NCBI RefSeq assembly: GCF_013155365.1
Contig: NZ_JABJRA010000010.1
Coordinates: forward strand, 1 to 64,000
Length of the DNA: 64,000 nucleotides
Direction of reading: 5' to 3'
DNA from: Nocardioides sp. zg-DK7169
Lineage (GTDB): Bacteria > Actinomycetota > Actinomycetes > Propionibacteriales > Nocardioidaceae
The first letter of the stretch is position 1; every line of letters begins with the position of its first letter. The notes under the pieces are model-generated. The model did not search any database. It was not told where the DNA came from and was given only the letters and a program-made list of their open reading frames with translations. Shown one piece after another: positions 57,750 through 64,000 of this stretch. The position numbers and the translations under genes are program-made.

Positions 57750-58609
57750 CCTCGATCCGACGCGAGGACAAGCCGGCAGTGCCCGACGGCTGGGTCCCCC
57801 AGATGGTCGCGCTCGACATCGACGGCACCCTGCTGAAGTGGATCGAGGGCCTCGGCGCGACCCACGAGGAGATCTCCCCGGCCGTCTACGCCGCCGTGCA
57901 CCGGGCCCTGGCCGCGGGCGCCCACATCGTGCTGGCCAGCGGGCGCTCCCCGCACGGCATGACCGGGATCGCTGACCTGCTCGACCTGCACGGCGAGGAG
58001 CGCGACCGGCTCTGGGTGGTCGCCTCCAACGGCGCGGTCGTCTTCCGCTACCCGCCGCTCGAGGTGGTCCACGAGGAGACCTTCGACGCCGGTCCGGCGG
58101 TCGCGGCGATCCTGGAGCGGCACCCCACCGCGCTGGTCGCGGTGGAGGAGCGCGGCTTCGGCTACCGGGTGACCAAGCACTTCCCCGAGGGCGAGCTGTC
58201 CGGCGAGATGATCGTGACCGACCTCGACGAGCTCGTCTCCGGCCCGGTCAGCCGCGTGATCATCCGCGACCCCGACGCCACCGCCGAGGAGTTCGTCGAG
58301 CTCGCCGAGGGCCTGGGCCTGCACGGCACCGACTACGTCGTCGGCTGGACCGCGTGGCTCGACCTGGCGCCGGTCGGCGTCTCCAAGGCCTCCGGCCTGG
58401 AGCACGTCGCGCAGGTGCTGGGCGTGGACGCCGCCGACGTGCTCGCCATCGGCGACGGCCGCAACGACATCGAGATGCTCCAGTGGGCCGGTCGTGGCGT
58501 CGCGATGGGCCAGGCGATCCAGCCGGTCATCGACGTGGCCGACGACGTCGCCGCGAGCGTGTACGACGACGGGGCGGCGCTGGAGATCGGGCGCTGGTTC
58601 CCGGCGTGA
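57746..58609 (+). CDS. HAD-superfamily (Cof-type) phosphatase
   Basis: 287 residues. [11 protein letters not shown] is motif [10 protein letters not shown] motif [12 protein letters not shown] the lysine motif, and [24 protein letters not shown] motif IV. Type IIB cap, as in Cof-like sugar-phosphate or FMN phosphatases; substrate unknown. GTGA overlap with serS, so expression follows serS. Confidence 0.88.
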   Translation: MTSIRREDKPAVPDGWVPQMVALDIDGTLLKWIEGLGATHEEISPAVYAAVHRALAAGAHIVLASGRSPHGMTGIADLLDLHGEERDRLWVVASNGAVVFRYPPLEVVHEETFDAGPAVAAILERHPTALVAVEERGFGYRVTKHFPEGELSGEMIVTDLDELVSGPVSRVIIRDPDATAEEFVELAEGLGLHGTDYVVGWTAWLDLAPVGVSKASGLEHVAQVLGVDAADVLAIGDGRNDIEMLQWAGRGVAMGQAIQPVIDVADDVAASVYDDGAALEIGRWFPA

Positions 58610-59091
58610 GCGCGCTTCCGGTGCTGGTCAGGACCGCGCGCCTGGGCCTGCCGCTGTGGACGGCCGAGGACGTCGCGGCGATCCGCGGCGGCGGCCGGCG
58701 CCCGGGCTGGCACGGCGACTTCCCGCGCCGCGACGACGTCGACGCCGCGACCCTGTGGCACGACGGCGACACCTGGGGCCCGCGCAGCGTGGTGCGCGGG
58801 GTGACCGTGCTCGGCTCGATCGGGTTCTACGGCCCCCCGGAGCCGGCGACCGACGGCGTCGCGGAGGTCGAGGTCGGCTACGGCCTGGTCGCCGAGGCTC
58901 GCGGCTGGGGGTTCATGACCGAGGCGCTCACCGCGCTGCTGGCGGAGTGCGACCGGGTCGGCGTCCGGGTGCGTGCCAGCGTCGCGCCCGACAACAAGAC
59001 CAGCATCAAGGTGCTGGCGTCCTGCGGCTTCACCGAGCTGCGCGGCGCCACCGAGGACGGCGAGCTCGTGATGGTGCGGCCGCTGCGATGA
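58606..59091 (+). CDS. GNAT acetyltransferase
   Basis: 161 residues of the RimJ/RimL-like acetyltransferase fold. VEVGYGLVAEARGWGFMTEALTALLAECDRVGVRVRA is the acetyl-CoA binding and helix region, and DNKTSIKVLASCGFTELRG the typical end. The acceptor is unknown. GTGA overlap with the HAD gene before it and ATGA overlap with the next. Confidence 0.83.
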   Translation: MSALPVLVRTARLGLPLWTAEDVAAIRGGGRRPGWHGDFPRRDDVDAATLWHDGDTWGPRSVVRGVTVLGSIGFYGPPEPATDGVAEVEVGYGLVAEARGWGFMTEALTALLAECDRVGVRVRASVAPDNKTSIKVLASCGFTELRGATEDGELVMVRPLR

Positions 59092-59888
59092 CGACGACCC
59101 TCCCGCGCCTGGTCGCGACCGACCTCGACGGCACCCTGGTCCGTTCCGACGGCACCATCTCCGACTACACCCGCGACGTGCTCCTCGAGCTCGACCGGCG
59201 CGACGTGCCGGTCGTGTTCGTGACCGGTCGCCCGCTGCGCTGGGCCGAGGACGTCTTCGAGCACGTCGGTCGCCACGGGCTGGCGATCATCTCCAACGGC
59301 GCCCTCGTCTGGGACGTCGCGCGCAAGGCCGTGGACCTCGAGCGCGCCATCGAGCCCGACCTGGGGCTGCGCTCCGCGCAGCTGCTGCGCGAGGCGGTGC
59401 CCGGCACGACGTACGCCGTCGAGGACGTCGCCGGCATCGGGCTCGAGCCGCACTTCATGGAGCGCTACCCGATGCCTGACGGCTCGCGGCGCGCCCCCGT
59501 GGAGGAGCTCTTCGACCGTCCCGCCCTCAAGCTGCTCGCCCGCCACGAGGAGCTCGCGCCCCAGGAGTTCTGGGACGCCGCGGAGCAGGCCCTCGGCGGG
59601 AGCCTGGTCATCACCTGGTCCTCCTCGACCTCGCTGCTGGAGATCAGCGCGCCCGGCGTCACCAAGGCCTCGACCCTGGAGCTGCTCACCGCGCGGCTCG
59701 GGATCGGCGCCGAGGAGGTCGTCGCGTTCGGCGACATGCCCAACGACCTGCCGATGCTCACCTGGGCCGGTACGTCGTACGCCATGGCCGACGCGCACCC
59801 GACGGTGACCGCCGCGGCGGGCCGGGTCGCGCCGCGCAACGACGACGACGGCGTCGCGCGGGTGCTGGCTGGTGTCTTCGGTCTGTGA
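59088..59888 (+). CDS. Second HAD-superfamily (Cof-type) phosphatase of the serS chain
   Basis: 266 residues. VATDLDGTLVRSDG (motif I), VFVTGRPLRW (motif II), VTKASTLELL (lysine motif) and AFGDMPNDLPMLTWAGTSYAM (motif IV). It is similar in kind to the gene at 57746 but clearly diverged, so this is two separate family members rather than a recent duplicate. ATGA overlap with the GNAT gene. Confidence 0.88.
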   Translation: MTTTLPRLVATDLDGTLVRSDGTISDYTRDVLLELDRRDVPVVFVTGRPLRWAEDVFEHVGRHGLAIISNGALVWDVARKAVDLERAIEPDLGLRSAQLLREAVPGTTYAVEDVAGIGLEPHFMERYPMPDGSRRAPVEELFDRPALKLLARHEELAPQEFWDAAEQALGGSLVITWSSSTSLLEISAPGVTKASTLELLTARLGIGAEEVVAFGDMPNDLPMLTWAGTSYAMADAHPTVTAAAGRVAPRNDDDGVARVLAGVFGL

Positions 59889-59905
59889 TCTGGTCGAATG
59901 ACGCC

Positions 59906-60544
59906 GTGTCCCGCAGCCTGACTTCCGCCCCGGCCCTGCGCCGGCCGGCAGCCCTGCTCGCGACGGTGCTGCTGGTCCTCGGCGTGCTCGGCGCCGGCGC
60001 GGTCGCCCTCGTGGGCGGCGCCGCGCCCGCCGCGGCCGCCTGCCGGTGCGCCCCCTCCGACACCGAGGCCGACGCCCGCGCCGCCCGCTACGTCTTCACG
60101 GGCACCGTCGAGCAGTCCGCCGCCCGCGGCCGGACGTGGGTCCAGGAGGTCTCCGTCGAGACGGTCTACAAGGGCACCGTGACCGAGATCGCGCTCGAGG
60201 TCGTCACCGAGTCGCGTGCCGACGAGCCCTGCGGGCTCGGCCGGCTGGCGACGGGAAGCGAGTACGTCTTCTTCGCCGGCCTCGTCGACGACCGGGTCAC
60301 CGCGCGCGGTTGCGGCGGCACCGCCCCCGCCCGCCCGGCGCTGGTCCTCGCGGTCGAGGACCTCTACGGCGAGGGCGCCCCGCCGAGCGTGGACCCCGGC
60401 GAGGTCGAGGCCGTCATCGAGCCGGTCGGCGCCGACGCGCCCGCGGACTTCACCCGCACCGCCGCACCCGGCCTCGCGCTGGTCCTGGTCGGCCTGCTCG
60501 GGCTGGTGCTGGCGCGCTGGGTGGGCCGCCGCTCCGACGGCTGA
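59906..60544 (+). CDS. Exported TIMP/NTR-like protein with C-terminal membrane helix
   Basis: 212 residues. Signal peptide (LRRPAALLATVLLVLGVLG...AAAA) is followed directly by CRCAPSDTEAD and AARYVFTGTVEQS, the C-x-C start and strand typical of tissue-inhibitor (NTR) folds. Two later cysteines (EPCGLG and ARGCGG) and a C-terminal helix (LALVLVGLLGLVLARWVG) complete it. Role unknown. The GTG at 59906 is chosen because TCGAAT ends 6 bases upstream; a GTG at 59885 overlapping the HAD stop is possible. Confidence 0.75.
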   Translation: MSRSLTSAPALRRPAALLATVLLVLGVLGAGAVALVGGAAPAAAACRCAPSDTEADARAARYVFTGTVEQSAARGRTWVQEVSVETVYKGTVTEIALEVVTESRADEPCGLGRLATGSEYVFFAGLVDDRVTARGCGGTAPARPALVLAVEDLYGEGAPPSVDPGEVEAVIEPVGADAPADFTRTAAPGLALVLVGLLGLVLARWVGRRSDG

Positions 60545-60590
60545 GCCCGCAGGGGCTCAGAGGTACTGAGCCCGCAGGGGCTCAGAGGTA
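60541..60590. terminator. Duplicated 25-bp hairpin that contains both convergent stop codons
   Basis: An identical 25-base unit at 60541-60565 and 60566-60590 has TGAGCCC and GGGCTCA arms around a GCAG loop. The stop of the NTR-like gene lies in the first copy and the stop of bpa in the second. The two stems make a bidirectional terminator. Confidence 0.8.
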
Positions 60591-61247
60591 CATGCCGCCC
60601 ATGCCGCCCGAGCGCGGGTCGGCGTCCGCCGCGGCCGCGCCCGCCTGACCGGCCTGCGCGGCCTGGCCCGCCTGGCCGGGTACGCCGCCGGGCTGCACGA
60701 CCATCCCGGCGGGCAGGGCGCGCCGGATCTGCTCGAACTGCGCCCGCGCCGCCATCTGCTGGGCGTAGATCGCGGTCTGGATGCCGTGGAAGAGCCCCTC
60801 GAGCCAGCCGACCAGCTGGGCCTGGGCGATCCGCAGCTCGCTCTCGCTGGGGGTGGCGTCCTCGGAGAACGGCAGGGTGAGCCGCTCGAGCTCCTCGACG
60901 AGCTCGGGGGCGAGGCCCTGCTCGAGCTCGGCGATCGAGGAGCGGTGGATCTCCTTGAGGCGGTTGCGGCTGGCCTCGTCGACGGGCGCGGACTTCACCT
61001 CCTCGAGGAGCTGGCGGATCATGCTGCCGATCCGCATCACCTTGGCGGGCTGCTCGACCAGCTCGGTCAGGGCGCGCTCGCCCCCGGCCTGGTCGTCGTG
61101 CCCCTGGTCCTCGCCCTGGGCGTGGGTGCCGTCGTGGCCCCCGGGACCGGACGCCACGGCCGACGTCGGCACGGCCATCGGCCGCCCGTCGGGGCCGATG
61201 ACGACGATCTGCTGGTCCTGCTCGCCCGGCTTCGGCTGCTCGCTCAT
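60582..61247 (-). CDS. bpa: Bacterial proteasome activator (Bpa/PafE)
   Basis: 221 residues. The helical core KVMRIGSMIRQLLEEVKSAP, LKEIHRSSIAELEQGLAPEL and AQAQLVGWLEGLFHGIQTA is diagnostic of Bpa. The C-terminus GGMYL is the HbYX-type docking motif (hydrophobic-Tyr-X) for the 20S proteasome. Bpa forms an ATP-independent ring that feeds unfolded proteins to the proteasome. A Gly/Gln/Ala linker (GQAGQAAQAGQAG) precedes the tail. ATG start with TAGCGT (61254-61259, minus strand) 6 bases upstream. Confidence 0.93.
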   Translation of the reverse strand: MSEQPKPGEQDQQIVVIGPDGRPMAVPTSAVASGPGGHDGTHAQGEDQGHDDQAGGERALTELVEQPAKVMRIGSMIRQLLEEVKSAPVDEASRNRLKEIHRSSIAELEQGLAPELVEELERLTLPFSEDATPSESELRIAQAQLVGWLEGLFHGIQTAIYAQQMAARAQFEQIRRALPAGMVVQPGGVPGQAGQAAQAGQAGAAAADADPRSGGMGGMYL

Positions 61248-61253
61248 GGGTCC

Positions 61254-61259
61254 ACGCTA
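61254..61259 (-). promoter_or_regulatory. -10 hexamer TAGCGT for bpa
   Basis: It ends 6 bases before the bpa ATG at 61247 (leaderless). Confidence 0.5.
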
Positions 61260-61295
61260 GCGACCAGGGGGTGAGCCATGGCACAGACCTTCGCC

Positions 61296-61361
61296 GAGTC
61301 GGCCCTGATGGCGGCGCGAGTCGGCCCTTGTGGTGCGCCGAGTCGGCGCCAATGGCGGCGC
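61296..61361 (+). repeat. 22-bp repeat array, locus D: three forward units
   Basis: Units start at 61296, 61318 and 61340, each GAGTCGGC followed by a variable part and TGGTG or TGGCG. The array lies upstream of bpa and downstream of the quinone oxidoreductase gene, both on the minus strand. Confidence 0.85.
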
Positions 61362-61371
61362 CGGGGACGGA

Positions 61372-61426
61372 ACCCTCGACTCAACCGTCAGCAAGGCCCG
61401 ACTCGACCGTCAGAACCCTCGACTCA
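61372..61426 (-). repeat. Second repeat subtype at locus D: three reverse units
   Basis: GACTC occurs at 61378, 61400 and 61421 within CTCGACTCAACCGTCAG-type units, the inverse of the subtype at 53684. The third unit overlaps the stop codon of the quinone oxidoreductase gene (61424-61426). Confidence 0.78.
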
Positions 61427-62419
61427 ACCGGGGTAGGGGGGGCAGACGGTCAGCAGGATCTTGCCGGTGTGGGTGCCCTCGGCCATCACCGTGTGGGCCG
61501 CGGCGACGTCCTCGAGGGACATCACCTCGTGCACGATCGGGCGCACCGAGCCGTCGGCCACCAGCGGCCAGACGTGCTCGACGACCGCCGCGCAGATGGC
61601 CGCCTTGTCGGCCGTGGGCCGTGAGCGCAGGGAGGTCGCGATCACCGCGGCGCGCTTGTTGAGCAGCTTGGCGATGTCGAGCTCGCCGCGGGTGCCGCCC
61701 TGCATGCCGATGATCACCAGGCGGCCCTCGGTGGCCAGCGCCGCCAGGTTGCGGTCGAGGTACTTGGCGCCCATGTTGTCGAGGATGACGTCGACGCCGT
61801 GGGCGTCGGTCTGCTCGCGGACCACCTCGACGAAGTCCTGCTCGCGGTAGTTGATGGTGACGTCGGCGCCCAGGGAGCCGCACAGGCCCAGCTTGGCCGG
61901 GGTGCCGCCGGTGGTCAGGACACGCGCGCCGAGCTGGTGGGCCAGCTGGATGGCGAAGGTGCCGATGCCGCCGGCGCCGCCGTGGATCAGCACCGCCTCG
62001 CCCGGGGTGAGCCCGGCGACCATGAAGAGGTTCGACCACACCGTGCAGGCCACCTCGGGCAGCGCCGCCGCGGTCACCAGGTCGATGCCGGCGGGCACCG
62101 GCATCAGCTGCCCCGCCGGGACGGCGACCAGCTCGGCGTACCCGCCGCCGGCGAGCAGCGCGCACACCTCGTCGCCGACGTGCCAGCCCTCGACGCCCTC
62201 GCCGAGCGCGGCCACCCGGCCGCTGCACTCCAGGCCGATGATGTCCGAGGCGCCCGGCGGCGGCGGGTAGTGGCCCTGGCGCTGGAGGGTGTCGGCGCGG
62301 TTCACCGCCGTCGCCACGACCTCGACCAGCACCTCGCCGGGGCCCGCGACCGGGTCGGGGACCTCCCTGACCGACAGGACCTCGGGACCACCATTGGCCT
62401 TCGCCACCACAGCACGCAT
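61424..62419 (-). CDS. NAD(P)H-quinone oxidoreductase (PIG3-like MDR)
   Basis: 331 residues. VNRADTLQRQGHYPPPPGASDIIGLE is the PIG3/QOR-type start without zinc cysteines, and AVLIHGGAGGIGTFAIQLAHQLGA the NADPH-binding loop. It reduces quinones in the cytosol. ATG at 62419 with TAGGGT (62426-62431, minus strand) 6 bases upstream. The stop codon is embedded in repeat locus D. Confidence 0.9.
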   Translation of the reverse strand: MRAVVAKANGGPEVLSVREVPDPVAGPGEVLVEVVATAVNRADTLQRQGHYPPPPGASDIIGLECSGRVAALGEGVEGWHVGDEVCALLAGGGYAELVAVPAGQLMPVPAGIDLVTAAALPEVACTVWSNLFMVAGLTPGEAVLIHGGAGGIGTFAIQLAHQLGARVLTTGGTPAKLGLCGSLGADVTINYREQDFVEVVREQTDAHGVDVILDNMGAKYLDRNLAALATEGRLVIIGMQGGTRGELDIAKLLNKRAAVIATSLRSRPTADKAAICAAVVEHVWPLVADGSVRPIVHEVMSLEDVAAAHTVMAEGTHTGKILLTVCPPYPG

Positions 62420-62430
62420 GGCCCCACCCT

Positions 62431-62468
62431 AGGGACCCCCGGTCCGCCCCCAGGGACCCCCGGTCCGC
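62431..62468. repeat. Tandem 17-bp units with GGACC-CCC-GGTCC hairpins
   Basis: AGGGACCCCCGGTCCGC occurs at 62431-62447 and again at 62452-62468. Each copy can form a 5-bp hairpin. They fill the gap between DUF6457 and the quinone oxidoreductase gene, and the first copy touches the -10 of the latter. Confidence 0.8.
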
Positions 62469-62795
62469 TCAGCGCTCGAAGGCCTCGCCGACGTGGTCCA
62501 CCCCGCTGTCGTCGGGGATCGGGTCGTCGACGTCGTCGGGGTCCTTCGCGCCGGCGGGACGCTGCCAGCTCTCGGCCAGCACCTGGGCGCGGGCGGCGAG
62601 CGCCTCGACGCCCTCCTGGCCGGCCCCCTGGCGCCCGGCGGCGAGCCCCAGCAGGTACGACGTGACCGGCGCGGCGGGCCGCTCGACCGCGTGCGCGACG
62701 ACGCGGGCCAGGTCGAGCACCAGGCCCTCGTCGATGTCGGCCTCGTCGAGGTCGAGGATGTCGCAGAGCTCGTCGATCCAGTCGTGCAGGTTCAC
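62469..62795 (-). CDS. DUF6457 family protein
   Basis: 108 residues. LHDWIDELCDILDLDEADIDEGLVLDLARVVAHAVERPAAPVTSYLLGLAAG fits DUF6457, a small actinobacterial domain found next to or fused with MobA. It probably helps in molybdenum-cofactor handling (inferred from context). The GTG at 62795 was chosen because it starts the conserved segment. It lies 66 bases after mobA on the same strand. Confidence 0.78.
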   Translation of the reverse strand: MNLHDWIDELCDILDLDEADIDEGLVLDLARVVAHAVERPAAPVTSYLLGLAAGRQGAGQEGVEALAARAQVLAESWQRPAGAKDPDDVDDPIPDDSGVDHVGEAFER

Positions 62796-62861
62796 GCCCC
62801 CACCTTCGCCGCCGACCGCGGCGTGTCGCAAGCCCGGCCCCGGACTCACAGGCACCGCGGG

Positions 62862-63455
62862 TCACCTCGGCGGCAGGTCCGCCCAGGTGTCGATGTCGTG
62901 GTGCTCCTGGCCGACGGCGGGCACCCCTGCGAGGTCGAGCGGGGCCAGCAGCCGGTGCAGCGCCATCCCGTGCTCCTCGCCCGGCGGCGGTCGTACGCCG
63001 CCCAGGGCCGCGGTGGACAGCACCAGCGCCAGGTGGCCGCGCCCGGTGTCGTCGACCAGCCGGGCGCCGTCGCGCTCGCCGACCCCGGCGCGCAGCCGGG
63101 CGAGGGTGCCCGCGTCGACCGCCGGCATGTCCACCGCCAGGACCGCCAGGAGCGGCGGCAGCCCGCCGACCGTCTCGCCCATCTCGCCCAGCGCGTCGAG
63201 CCCCGCGAACAGGCCCGCGACCGGGCCGCCGTACGCCGGCTCCTCGCGGCAGAACCGCACCGCGCGCGCCGTGGGGACCGGGTCGCCCACGACCACGACC
63301 GGCTCGGCGTCGCGCAGCGCGTCCAGGGCCCGGTCGACCAGGGTGCGGCCGTGGACCTGGAGGGTCGCCTTGGCCACGCCGCCCAGGCGCGCGCCCCGGC
63401 CGCCGGCGAGCAGCACGGCGCACAGTTCCGCTGCGGAGGCGTCGTCGAGGGGCAC
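62862..63455 (-). CDS. mobA: Molybdenum cofactor guanylyltransferase (MobA-like NTP transferase)
   Basis: 197 residues. AVLLAGGRGARLGGVAKATLQVHGRTLVDR is the nucleotide-binding loop (G-G-x-G-x-R-x-G...K), PAYGGPVAGLFAGLDAL and LLAVLAVDMPAVDA (metal aspartate) follow. It adds GMP to molybdopterin. GTG start at 63455. It precedes DUF6457 in the same direction. A general nucleotidyltransferase role cannot be excluded. Confidence 0.85.
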   Translation of the reverse strand: MPLDDASAAELCAVLLAGGRGARLGGVAKATLQVHGRTLVDRALDALRDAEPVVVVGDPVPTARAVRFCREEPAYGGPVAGLFAGLDALGEMGETVGGLPPLLAVLAVDMPAVDAGTLARLRAGVGERDGARLVDDTGRGHLALVLSTAALGGVRPPPGEEHGMALHRLLAPLDLAGVPAVGQEHHDIDTWADLPPR

Positions 63456-63516
63456 GCCGGAAGTCTCCCACCGCCGTCCACCCCGGCCGGGCGCACGGAG
63501 ATGGCACGCTGGGGTG

Positions 63517-64000
63517 GTGACCAGCACCCTGAGCATCGCCCTCGTCCAGGTGGCCTCCGCATTGGAGCCCGACGTCAACCGGGCCCGGCTCGGTGAGCTC
63601 GTGGGGGAGGCGGTGACGTGCGCCGGCGAGCACGGCCCGGTGGAGCTGGTGGTGCTGCCCGAGGCGTTCGCCCGCGACTTCGGCAAGCCCGGCTCCGACG
63701 TGAGCGGGTACGCCGAGCCGCTCGACGGGCCGTTCGCGACCGCGGTCGGCGAGGCCGCCCGCGAGCACCGCACCAGCGTGGTCGCGGGCATGTTCGAGAC
63801 CGGCGAGGACCCCGCGCGGCCCTTCAACACCCTGGTCCTGCGCGGCGCGGCCCGCGCGGACTACCGCAAGATCCACCTCTACGACTCCTTCGGCTACCGC
63901 GAGTCCGACCGGCTCACCGCGGGCCCGCCGGCTCCCTGCGTGGTCGCCGTCGGCGGCTGGCGGGTCGGGCTGATGACCTGCTACGACCTGCGCTTCCCCG
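63517..64000 (+). CDS. Carbon-nitrogen hydrolase (nitrilase superfamily), truncated by window end
   Basis: The first 161 residues are visible. All three catalytic residues are present: Glu in VVLPEAFARDF, Lys in DYRKIHLYDSFGYRESD and Cys in MTCYDLRFP. The segment resembles omega-amidase or deaminated-glutathione amidase type enzymes. GTG start at 63517 with CACGCT (63505-63510) 6 bases upstream. The gene runs off the right edge. Confidence 0.88.
   Translation, partial: MTSTLSIALVQVASALEPDVNRARLGELVGEAVTCAGEHGPVELVVLPEAFARDFGKPGSDVSGYAEPLDGPFATAVGEAAREHRTSVVAGMFETGEDPARPFNTLVLRGAARADYRKIHLYDSFGYRESDRLTAGPPAPCVVAVGGWRVGLMTCYDLRFP

Overview
The window comes from a very GC-rich (about 70-72 %), gene-dense actinobacterium. 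The gene set points to the Nocardioidaceae, most likely Nocardioides or a close relative. It includes a DUF222-HNH (13E12-type) protein, DUF5926, DUF4446, a proteasome activator Bpa ending in GMYL, an AccA1/AccD1/HMG-CoA lyase set, a DUF6457-MobA pair and many GTG starts. No rRNA, tRNA, CRISPR array or complete insertion sequence was recognised.

Layout. (1) About 1-5.3 kb is an accessory island of visibly lower GC. It holds the 3' end of an IS3-type transposase, two unknown proteins, and a 1034-residue protein with a nuclease-like N-terminus and a long helical body (candidate defence protein). (2) 5.5-14 kb: HNH protein, M15 and M13 peptidases, a quinone oxidoreductase, a ComB-like phosphatase and a His-rich NicO metal transporter with a secreted partner. 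(3) 14-23 kb: a 1484-residue secreted LamG/metallophosphoesterase/Ig protein, an esterase, DUF2470, a RecQ helicase with a phosphoribosyltransferase-like C-terminus, and an LLM-type oxidoreductase. (4) 23-32 kb: MFS exporter, glutathione peroxidase, SNF2 helicase plus SWIM protein, a TetR regulator and metY-metX. (5) 32-39.5 kb: a metallo-hydrolase diverging from a methylcrotonyl-CoA carboxylase/HMG-CoA lyase operon that continues into a sulfotransferase. (6) 39.5-48 kb: lipoprotein, EcsC, aat, rhodanese, GNAT, Fpg/Nei glycosylase, AAA ATPase, GDPD and DUF5926. (7) 47.6-56.4 kb, mostly minus strand: adenylate cyclase plus cyclic-nucleotide sensor, arginine deiminase, LarC-LarB, prephenate dehydratase, a GIDE-domain protein and a PAP2-diacylglycerol kinase fusion. 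(8) 56.4-64 kb: serS with two HAD proteins and a GNAT in a chain of 4-base overlaps, bpa, quinone oxidoreductase, DUF6457, mobA and a truncated nitrilase-family gene.

Two patterns run through the whole window. First, about half of the genes have a TANNNT-like -10 hexamer ending 6-8 bases before the start codon, which predicts leaderless mRNAs and fixes many starts. Second, four intergenic loci (about 29.0, 33.9, 53.8 and 61.35 kb) carry arrays of 22-bp units built around GANTC. The units always face each other, so both strands can fold into long hairpins. I regard this repeat family as the most unusual structure here; the nuclease-like island protein is the second.

All family assignments were made by eye from motifs; no database search was run.
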